Assembly: GCA_001642005.1 (NCBI GenBank)
Contig: LWCA01000523.1
Location: 1 to 24,866, forward strand
Reading direction: 5' to 3'
Length of the DNA stretch: 24,866 nucleotides
Origin: Intoshia linei
Taxonomy: Eukaryota; Orthonectida; Rhopaluridae
This document shows positions 1-9,800 of this stretch, piece after piece (the stretch's first letter is position 1; each line of letters begins with the position of its first letter). The notes under the pieces are model-generated. The model was not told the origin of the DNA and ran no database searches. It was given only the letters and a program-made list of their open reading frames with translations. Made by a program: the position numbers and the translations under genes.

Positions 1-66
1 AGAGAATGTAATTCGCATAAATACGTTTATTATCTAGTATTGGTCAATTGAATGATTTGGTGTTAG

Positions 67-298
67 ATCATTTATAAATTGGAACAATCTTATTAATTGC
101 AACATAATATGTGATGCCTCCAAAAATGTTCTTATCAAGAATAATTTGTCAGATTTTGATGTTAACTTTTCAACAAATAAATTGGCGGAGAGGGTATTTA
201 GAATGGCCAATGAGAAAATATACAACTCAAAATCCATTAAAAATTTGGAACAAGTTTTGATTAGATATTTTAATGACCATCGAATTAGATTAAACTAA
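67..298 (+). pseudogene. Probable hAT-type transposase C-terminal fragment
   Basis: An open frame ends at the TAA at 296-298. It contains a stretch around STNKLAERVF, followed by KIYNS, NLEQVL and IRYF. The order 'S/T-N ... ERVF ... K.Y ... N.E..L' resembles the dimerisation region at the end of hAT transposases. A TGA at 53-55 closes the frame upstream, so the copy is broken, or a weak acceptor at 65-66 is used. AATAAA (302-307) follows the stop at once. A hAT-like right terminus lies further on at 836-848, as expected if this is the 3' end of an element inside a POLA1 intron or just upstream of it. The match is by eye and weak. It could instead be the last exon of an unrelated gene. Confidence 0.38.
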
Positions 299-1103
299 TG
301 TAATAAATATTTATAAATATATTCTTTATAAAATGTACTTTTTATATCAATTTATAGTTTTTTCTATTGTTTTAATTCTATTGTTTAGTCAATATTAGGA
401 CTATTTCTGTCAATACGTGGGTCATTTCTAAAATTTTATGTGATAGAGAACAATTTTCTTCACATTATAAATGTAAACACAATACAAATTATTTAATTTA
501 ATATCAATTTTCAAAATATTTTCATTTTTAGCAAAAGTCGGTGGTCTTTTTTGATTTCAAAAATTTTAAAAAGCATATTCGTAACATACACAAAATTACT
601 CATTTTTCCCCGTGGGCTACTTTATGTTTACTCATAAAAAGCTGATTTTAGACACAGGTTAATGTACGTTCCTTTTTCGTCAGTTCAATGATTAACAATT
701 TTTCAGATATCTATTTTTGGTGAAGTAGAGTTTTAACAATTTTTTTAGTTGATACAGTGTCATAGTTACACTGAATTTAAATTACTGCGTACCAAATTAT
801 TTTTTTTCAGTTTAGGGGAACTACTTGGAAGCATATTGGGAACCACTGGTCTACCTTATTGGGGAGCGATTACAAGATTCTGATAATTTGTCAAATATTT
901 CATTAATAATAGTAGTTTTTAAATTGCTCTTATCGAGCGCCTGGCTGTCATCGAGCAGACAAAAACTGCGATTACGGGCATATTATTAATATATTTAAAA
1001 TTATTTTTTATAAATATTAATTATAATACAAGTTCAACATTTGGAAAACGCTCTCTCATAATATGTCTATAATATTAGAATTTATAATATTTTTATGATA
1101 TAG
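299..1103. other. Non-coding stretch upstream of the first visible POLA1 exon
   Basis: I see no convincing exon here on either strand. The stretch is AT-rich, with a poly(A) signal at its left edge and a hAT-like terminus at 836-848. The next POLA1 exon upstream should encode the residues just before DGTG. I could not find it here, so the intron probably runs beyond the left edge of the window. Confidence 0.5.
836..848 (+). repeat. hAT-like right terminal inverted repeat
   Basis: TTGGGAACCACTG is the reverse complement of the common hAT terminus CAGTGGTTCCCAA. It lies about 540 bp after the poly(A) signal of the transposase-like fragment at 67-298 and may be the right end of that element. 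No matching left end is in the window. Confidence 0.45.
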
Positions 1104-3681
1104 GATGGAACTGGGCGTAGTGCCCATCAATGTGCTTATCATATCTCTGAAATAGAGAAGGATAAATTACAAATTGGTATGACATCATTTATTAATAGTT
1201 AACTATTGTTATGTTTTCTGAAAATTTTTGTACAAGACTCCTAGAAATGTAGATTTATTTTTCCCTGTAGATTGAATACATTTTAGACTATCTATCTAAG
1301 CCATTCTCTAGCAAATATAACATAAATATTTCAATTTAAATGACCTACAGGAAATAATATCTAGACTCATACTCATAGATAGACTTAATTTGCAGTATTT
1401 TACATATATATAAAACTAAAACGTACATTTACAGTTAAAAACCCTTACTGCGTTACGCACAAAAAATATGATAAAATTTAAACATTTTTTTTTTGGATGA
1501 TTCTTGTGAATATTTAATTGATGTTTTATAATAGATTGAATAGTGAGATAAGAACGTATTTAACAGATATTTCCGAAATTCAAAAAACTCTTTTCTTGTA
1601 ATTAGATTATAAATTTGGTTCAAAATACGCATAAAATGTTAAAGCGTTACGATTTGAACTTATTATTTAGATTATACATTTATGCTATTAATAAATTGTA
1701 AATAACCACCTGTATAACAAACGGTGCTTTATGTCTATGTTTTTATAAATTAACACTTTAATTAATATAAGTATAATTATATAATTATATATTTTAATAA
1801 TTAACTCATGTTTTTAAATTCTAACCACATTTGATAGTTTAATTTTCTGAACATTATCATGTCCATTATAATTTTTTTAGTCAACATTGACGTAGCTATG
1901 ATACATTCATTATGAAAATGTATTTTAAAATATATCATATTTTATTTTTTTATATCATAGTATCTTAATAGAGCTTTAATATTAAATTTTCTATAATAAT
2001 TTTGTAATATCCTGAAAATATACAAATCAAACTAACAAACAACGTAAAAAGAAATATGGTAGCATATAATTTAAATTTATCGTTTTTTTAATTTATGACT
2101 GAGAATGGCTCATGTAACGTTTTATAAAATGGATTTTATTGAACTATTAAGCGACATTAACGTGTAATTAGTTCAATAAAGTAAATTTAATGTCTATTTA
2201 GAACAGACAGCGTGATAAATTTGGGGAAACCCTTTTAAATTATTTATTATTTGATATTCATATTTTTGTTTAAAATATTTAATAATTTTCTAAATAATAG
2301 ATTACGATTATTATTTGTCAAGCGAATTATTTAAAATAATTGAAAGAATGTGTGAGGTGGTAGACGAAATAGACAATGAAATGATTGCTGCAAGTTTGGG
2401 ATTAGATATTATCAAACATCGAAAATTAATAAAAAAACGTCAAACTGCTCAATTTGTTGCTTCCTTTGAAAATAAATGGAAGAATGTCGACTCTCTTGTG
2501 CTTTCATGTGAGGATTGTTTTGAAGATGCTGAAATTACTTTTATTTTTGTGGTGGATGTAAATATTTAATATATCAGTTATAGTCAATTGGGTGCGTCAC
2601 GTATTTGAGTAGCGAGAATACTGAGTACTAAATATTTTGAATTGTATGACATATTATTTACCATTGCTAGTAAGAAATTAGAAACACAAGGTACTCTTGT
2701 AATTTTAAAATTATGTAAAATTAATTAAAAAAAAATATTATTTTTGTATAAGATTATTGAAATGGTTAAGGCAACACCAATACTTATTTCAATACAATTT
2801 TTTAACGCCCCATTTTATATATATACAGAAAATTTTATATATGATTGAAATACACCATATCCGCAATAGCCGTCTTTGATACGGGTTGAATCCTAAAGTA
2901 ATTTATTCAAGCGAGGTTTAATAAATAAACACTATAATTTTGCATCTATAAAACACTATTCTTCACACTGACTTAACTTTAAATGGATTATAACATACAT
3001 TATCCATTATGTGTATTTATAGAAAAATTTTTAGAAAAATTCAAAAATCCAACAGTTGAATTGTAACTTAATTTGTCCTTGTAAGAAAAATTTAATGGAG
3101 GATGAAGATTATTTTGTAAATTCAGTGACTAAAATTGTTGAAAAGTTGATTACTAAAAATGAAGAGGTTTTAAATTTTAATTGTATTTTTTTCAATGATT
3201 TATTAAAATAGTGTTAATATTAACAGTAAAGTAATATTTTTATATAGAAATGGTGGAAATGTGATGGATTAGCTTGTCAATATAAAGTTAAAGAAATTGA
3301 TTTGTCAAAAAATATCGAAAAAACTTGTCCCAGTTGTTGTGATAATATTTTGAAAATTTCGGTAAATTTTTAAAGTTTACAATTTTAATATTTTTTTTTT
3401 AATTTAGTATTCAGATTCTCAATTTTACTCTCAATTGACATTTTTTAGAAATTTATTTGATGTTGATAAACAAGTCAAATATATTTCATCTAAATATAGA
3501 AGTTTTCTTTTTATGATAATGTTTTAATGTTATATTAGAAGAGGCAATTACAATGGTAGAAAAATATTTAGCTACGTTCAATAAGGTAAAAGTATTGGTA
3601 AACGATTTTATACAGAAATGTGATTATCATTGGGTTGATTTGGCTAAAATATTTGTAGATAAAATTGAAAGAATTGTATAA
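1104..3681 (+). CDS. POLA1: DNA polymerase alpha catalytic subunit, C-terminal six exons (partial)
   Basis: This is the C-terminal part of the replicative polymerase that extends RNA primers within the Pol alpha-primase complex. Exons are 1104-1176, 2301-2557, 3056-3166, 3248-3361, 3408-3501 and 3539-3681. All junctions keep frame and give 263 residues. The first exon has DGTGRSAHQCAYH, matching the end of the family-B thumb. The second has YDYYL and IAASLGLD. The rest is the two-zinc C-terminal domain that holds the B subunit: C94-x2-C97 with C113/C117/C119 as the first site, and C152-x4-C157 with C174-x2-C177 as the second (numbering from the first visible residue). YSDSQFYSQLTFF matches the family segment after the second site. 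The last intron is only 37 nt, and the TAA stop abuts AATAAA (3681-3686). Polymerase active-site exons lie left of the window. The protein is divergent, but the identification is firm. Confidence 0.92.
1177..2300 (+). other. POLA1 intron, about 1.1 kb
   Basis: The donor is ATTG|GTATGA at 1177 and the acceptor is TAATAG at 2295-2300. The two exons rejoin in phase 1 to make the Asp codon GAT. I see no coding exon or clear transposon inside, only AT-rich sequence. Confidence 0.75.
3502..3538 (+). other. 37-nt POLA1 intron
   Basis: The intron starts GTTTTC and ends TATTAG. Skipping it joins ...ISSKYR to K-EAITMVEKYL in frame and restores the alignment to the POLA1 C-terminus. Reading through it meets a TAA. 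No other GT/AG pair nearby keeps frame. Confidence 0.75.
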
Positions 3682-3725
3682 ATAAATAATACCATGATTG
3701 ATTAACTTTTGATTTTTTTCCATTT

Positions 3726-3820
3726 TTATGTTTTCTTGGTTACTGGGTTGACGAAATTATCCTTCATTAAATTATTTGAATCATCTTGTGGTTTTATTGG
3801 TCTACTGTTACGTCGTGAAT
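3726..3820 (-). CDS. Putative terminal exon of the Asn-rich gene
   Basis: After the acceptor TAATTATTAG (AG at 3822-3821) the frame reads [12 protein letters not shown] ... NPVTKKT and stops at 3728-3726. It needs a phase-1 donor. The exon-2 donor at 5577 is phase 1 and gives an Asp codon at the join. The residue composition fits the upstream protein. The stop lies 44 nt from the POLA1 stop on the other strand, so the two genes converge tail to tail. It could be the last exon of another transcript. No canonical AATAAA is visible downstream on this strand. Confidence 0.5.
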
Positions 3821-6800
3821 CTAATAATTAGATTAATATTTTTTCATATTTATAAAAATTGATTGATTTATATATAACAAAGTTTGAGGAACCATATAAA
3901 AAAACTTCGACCATAAATCATAAATACTGGTGAAAAATTAATATTTTTTGGAATAAAGTTAATGAATATTTTTTCACAATTAAATTTCTTACATGAGTAA
4001 GATATATAGTAATATATGTATATATTACATATAATATAGTATATATTATGTCTAATACCTCAAGAAATAAAAAGAGTAATCCATAGTTTTTTTTTAGAAT
4101 GCAAATTTTTCTTGTATGCATTTGTGCCTTTAAATTTTCTAATGGTATCCGTAACAGAGGCCGCCACCAAAAAATATTCCTGTTTTAAACGTAAGGCTTT
4201 GCCAGAAAATGCATTGTCATTTGGATACAAAACTTTACTAATATTTTTGGCTTGAGTTTTTTTAAGGACAGAATCAACATATTCTCCAACGTTAAATCTT
4301 TCCAATTCAAATGCATTATTGGCTTTAGCTAACCACAAACGTAATGTATTTACTACATTATTTCTGTACCCCAGAATAGGTGTATTATACGGTACTGCTA
4401 GAATAGTGACATCTTTTTTCATTACTTACAATACTTTTTACATTTATAACTTCCACATATCCTCCAAAACCAACTGGAACCGTGTACTCTGGTCGAGCTA
4501 TTTCCCATGGATTAGCACATCGTAGCCAATCATTAGCTTCCTCATGTTGCCACCCATCAATGATTTTTTGAGTAAACAATCCGTAATCGTAACGTATACC
4601 ATATATATAATATATACATATTAGTATATATTATAATATAGTATATACACATATATAATAAGTACATGAATAAGAACAAAATTTACTCATAGTTCTCTTA
4701 AAACTAAAATTTTTCAAAATGATAAACATCCTAATACAGCAGTTCCTAAATGGAATACTGAGGCACATAGGGGCCAGAAATTATTTTACTAAGCTTACAA
4801 AGCTAACTTGTCGATATTTTGACTCATATTCATAAATATCCTCATAAATCTAAAATATGTTATTTTAGTCACTAAAATTTAGTGTAACAATATTTTTTGC
4901 GTACAAAAATTATGCCATGCTTCACTTTATTTTTATACATTCAAATTCTCAGTCAAAAAGATATTTGATAGTGAAAAGATAAATCTACATCAAATGTATG
5001 CATAATTTTGTTTGTATGTATTGGAAAAATGCCAAAATACATCACATTATGGTCACATTACATTTCAATATTACATGAAATATTTAACAAAATAGGGTAT
5101 TTCGTTTTTAACGGAAGATGCAAAGATCTGAGACTTAACCCTTACGAGACTATGCTAATATATAAAATTGAAAGCAAAAAATTTCACTTTTGAAATGTTA
5201 AAAAACACTAAAATTTAAAGCTCAAAATTCACAAATTTCAAATATCATTGATTTTATTGTTGACACAAAGTAAACATTGATAATAAAATTAATTTTTACG
5301 CATATTACATGTATGAGCAGTAATTTATTTATAATTTATATTGGTACCGCCTTATTATGGTTTGTATACAAACCAATGTAAATTTATGAGTGTAGTTTTT
5401 GGCATCTATACATGCAATTGTCTCGTAAGGGTTAAATTTATTATTAACACTGGTAACAGAAAACCGTCTAAAAATATAATATTTTTTAAATTCTTGGACT
5501 TGGCTGTATAAATATATGGTAACACACAGACAGTCACTAACATAAATCATTAAATTGTATATATGTAGTAAAATTACCTTGATTCATTGGTCGTGAAGTT
5601 GTGAACATCCTCTGAGGTATTAATTGTTCGTGATGATGAATATGCGAAACACCACAATTGATCTCATTTGAAGCAGGATAAATGGGCACATTAAGTGGTT
5701 TAATTTGATCATAATGTACATTTTCCATATTGTAACTGCAACAATGATTAGTATATTTTTTAACACAAATTTTATTATAAAGTTGATTGATTTTATTTGA
5801 TAGTTTGTCTATGCGTGGAACCAATTTCCTTGAAATTGGTGTGATGGATGTATCATTTGAAAAAAGACTTTCTGCATAGTCGACATTTCTCTTTTTTAAA
5901 GATTTTTCTAAATATTTGTCAATTAATTTGCATTTACGGTAATATTCGTAATCATTATTTAATTTCGTTTTGTACAACTTTTCCATAGTTTGCCCATGTG
6001 AATGTCGTTTGATTTGCTGCATATTTTCGGTTTGCTCTATTCTGGAACTAGTATCTCTCTGTTTATACCCATCATTTCTATTTGATGCGCTCTTTTTTTT
6101 CATTCGTTCAATTTCCAAGTTTTTATGATAATCATCGTCATAAAGTGTTAGCGTTTCAGAAGATTGGTTGTCCAATTTAATATTCATGTCATTTTTGTTT
6201 TTTTCAACATTTCTAATTAATTTTTTTTCATTGTACTTTATATTGTTTTGTCGACAATATGAAATATATTCTTCCATATTTCGAAATTTACTTGGTTTTT
6301 TTAACTTTTCTCTGAAATTAAATTTACTGTTGGTCGTATGTATGTCATTTAGATACACTCTTCGATGTCTATGCTCTTTTGACTTTCTTTCATCGGTGGT
6401 ATCTCTGTGATTTCTAATATCTCTATATTCTCTAGTATCTCTATAATTTAATTCACGTTTACCATGATCTTGATTTATGTAGTCGCCACTGTGTTTATCT
6501 TTGCGATTTTTAGGTTCTCGAGTATCTCTATTATTTTCATAATATAACCGACCATGTCGTTCTGGTTTAGTTTTATAATAAGTCACGTTTTGATCAATAG
6601 ATTTATTGTGTATGACTCGGAAATCTTTATAAGCAGTTTTGTAATTTTTTTCGCTTTTCAATTTCTCTATTTCAAGGTTCTGAAGTTTTTGGTTGAATTG
6701 AATGTTTGGAACGTATGGAACATTCTGTATTTCCGGTGCAAAGTTTTTTTGATAACGTATATTGCTATACACATTCGGATTAACGGGTAGTTGATACCGC

Positions 6801-9800
6801 ACGCCATTGTTATTTAACGTTGCACCACCGTACTGTGGTATATTATCTAGTGTATACGCACTCATAGTCGTTTTTGGCATCATTTGTGGTCTTGCTAGAT
6901 TGGCCTGTGTCGTATAAAATAGTACATTACTTGCTTTAACTTGTCGATAATTGGTGGTTTGATAATTATACGGTTTGTAATTGAAATTAGTTATGTAAGG
7001 TGCAGATGACTGCATTAACACTGGTTTATAAAACTGCGAAATGGGTTTATTTTGTATATTATTTCCATATCTATTGGTGATATTTGAATTTAATTGCGAA
7101 ACGTTTTGATTGTATACTGGTTGAGGTTGATAGTGTTGAATATTTTGTGGTCTGACATTGATTTGACCCTGAGTGGCCGATTGGATTTGATTCCTTCTAT
7201 AATTTGATCTATAGGCATTTGCATAATAGTAATTTTGACCTAATTCAGGGGGATTTTGACTTATACAATTTCTGTCATTACTTATATTTTTATTGCATTG
7301 AGTATAATCTGTATTGTAATCCTTTTGAATGGTGGAATATTGATTCATATTTTGTTGGAACGGCTGTATTTGTTGTCTGTACTTTATATTTTTGTTAACG
7401 TTGTAGTAGTCATAATGCGTAGGATGGACATGCTGATTGTTTCTATTATCATTCTCACGTATTTGCATTGAATTGACACGATTTTCAAAATTCGACGTGT
7501 TTGGATTGGTGGTATCAATATTAGCATTGTAATGAATTGATTGCTCATTGTCTAGATTTTTCATGTTTATGTTATTACTACAATCTATTTGTCCATTCAA
7601 ATTTTGAAAAGTATTATTATAGATATTAGCAGCAACATTTATATTACTTTTTTCATATTCCTGATTTGGTTGAATGTGCAGTGCTTGCGGTTCTTGGGTG
7701 TTGTAATTCATCAAATTATCTTTTTTATTTATTCCATCTATATTATCCAACTTACCGACATCAGTATGTTCATTTGAGTAAGGTATAAAATTTGTATTTT
7801 GCCCATTGTATTCGTTCTGGCGATTATCATATAAATTTCCACCTTCTTGTTGTGTAGGTGTCACAGGTATCTGTGATCGAATATACGATGGCACACTATT
7901 ATCATTATCTGGTATATTATCCATATCAATTATATATTCCGATTCCGCATTGGTATTTATTGATTTTTGGTTATTGGACTGATTATAAAATTGCATATTT
8001 ATTGTATTATTAATATTATTTTTAGTATTTCTATATTCATTTTGAATTACACCATTTCCATTTAAAATTGAAAGAGCAACGCTTTCATCGGAACTGGATA
8101 CATCAGACATTGAAATCATTGGCCCATTTAAACAATTACCTTTGTTTTTATTTACATCGTATATTATTTCCTCTTTCCTATTAGATAAAGTCTTGTCATC
8201 TACTTGGTTCTCCAATAGATTTTGACCTGTTGATTCAGAAAATTTTTCACCTTCAATATCAGCAGACACCGATATATTGGGAGATATAGTGCATGATTTA
8301 GAATTTACAATCACAGGAGGATTTTGATATGCATTGGATTCGATGAAATGATTTGTTTGTGTCATCTCAGATTCTATATTATTATGTAATTCATCTAATT
8401 TTTTTATATCATTCTCTATGATTATTTTATTAATTTTATTGTTATTATATTGATTCGTTTGGGGCTTTGGAGAATTTATTAAAGTTACATCGCTAATATT
8501 TTGAGTTAAAACAGAAAAAATGAATTTTTTCGGATTGTCCGTAATGTTAGTATTGATTTCGTTTTTAATCTCATTTTCAATATGATTTTTTATATTAGTT
8601 TGATTATAAATGTCATTATTATCAATATTCGAATTGGAAGGTATAGAACAATTTGAATATTTAGAATTACAAGAAACATTGTAAGTTTTTGTATATTCAG
8701 ATAAATATGTAGAAGATTCTTCATTTTCACTTTTTATCATTGACAGTTTTTTAACTTTTATAAAAGTTTCATCGTCTAGATTTAAAGGAATCAGTATTAA
8801 ATAATTGTTTTAATTAAATGTATTATTAAAAATCAAGTACTTTATTTATTTATATAATAACCATTTATAGCTAGAATGATAAAATTTGACACCGTTCCAA
8901 CATATTTAAAAAGAATAATTAAATGTTAGAAATAAAAATAAACATTTTTTGTCGTTTTTGGACCAAAATAAGTAAGTGTATACTCTCTCATTGTACAATG
9001 TACTATGTATATTTTTCATTTAATGTGTATAATAATGGATTCTCAATAAGTTAATAAACAGAATTTGACATTAATGTAACTTTATTCAAGTTTAAAAATA
9101 TAGCTGTGAAATTATTTTTATTCAAAAATTTTCTGGCACCCCCAAACTCTTTTTACACCCAGGGGTGCCGGTACCTAGGTTAAGAACCCATGGCATAGTT
9201 GATTATATTGGCATTTCAGTAACAAATTTTAAAAATCATCGGATTAGGTCAATTATATTATGATGGTTGGAAACTAATCGTTTAAATTCGCACATGCATA
9301 TATTAGAATTTACAAAAATTTAGGAATTTTTTCTTTATCATGGATTCACATTATGGAGTCTAATGCTTAATTAGTGTAGTTTTTAACTCTTAGACACTAC
9401 GAGCCACGTTTGAATGACAATAATGAAAAAATAGATTAACCCTTAAATTCCAAAGTACTCATCAATTTCAATAATAAAAAAATTACTCAGATCTGATTAA
9501 TGGGCGTGTTGAAAACATTTTATTATTTTATATGCATTTTACAGCTTAAAATATTAAGTTTTATCGCTCAGATATGTAAATTTTATGTGCCAAAACGTGT
9601 AATTTGTATGCTATATTTATGTGCATTAATTAATTTTTAATTTCTATACTAAGAAGTTAATTTAAATTTTTTTTTAAATAACAGTGATATCTCGATCAAG
9701 TCACGTATATTTATTTAGGGACAATTTTAACTTAAAATTTAAGCCAAAAATATTTTTTGCAATGTTAGATACGTGATTTTGGATATACATTTAATTACAA

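Noticed and set aside
86-130. RNase H-like 'DASKN' motif of a retrotransposon
   Set aside because: Only five residues match and the following sequence does not fit RNase H. The hAT-like reading covers more of the frame.
4413-4429. A 17-nt 'intron' (GTAAGT ... AG) in the phosphorylase fragment
   Set aside because: GTAAGT is a perfect donor, but removing 4429-4413 does not restore the downstream phosphorylase frame, and 17 nt is too short for animal splicing. A frameshift explains the data better.
4060-4603. A working glycogen phosphorylase gene
   Set aside because: No flanking phosphorylase exons could be found on either side, the frame breaks, and no splice acceptor precedes the fragment.
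5329-5550. A small - strand protein starting at the ATG at 5550
   Set aside because: Most of it is the translated MITE, and its first codons overlap the proposed 41-nt intron and the acceptor of the Asn-rich gene. There is no support as an independent gene.
6168-7777. Several + strand ORFs of 60-80 codons
   Set aside because: All are antisense shadows of exon 2 of the Asn-rich gene, rich in Phe/Ile/Leu as expected from complementing Asn/Lys codons.
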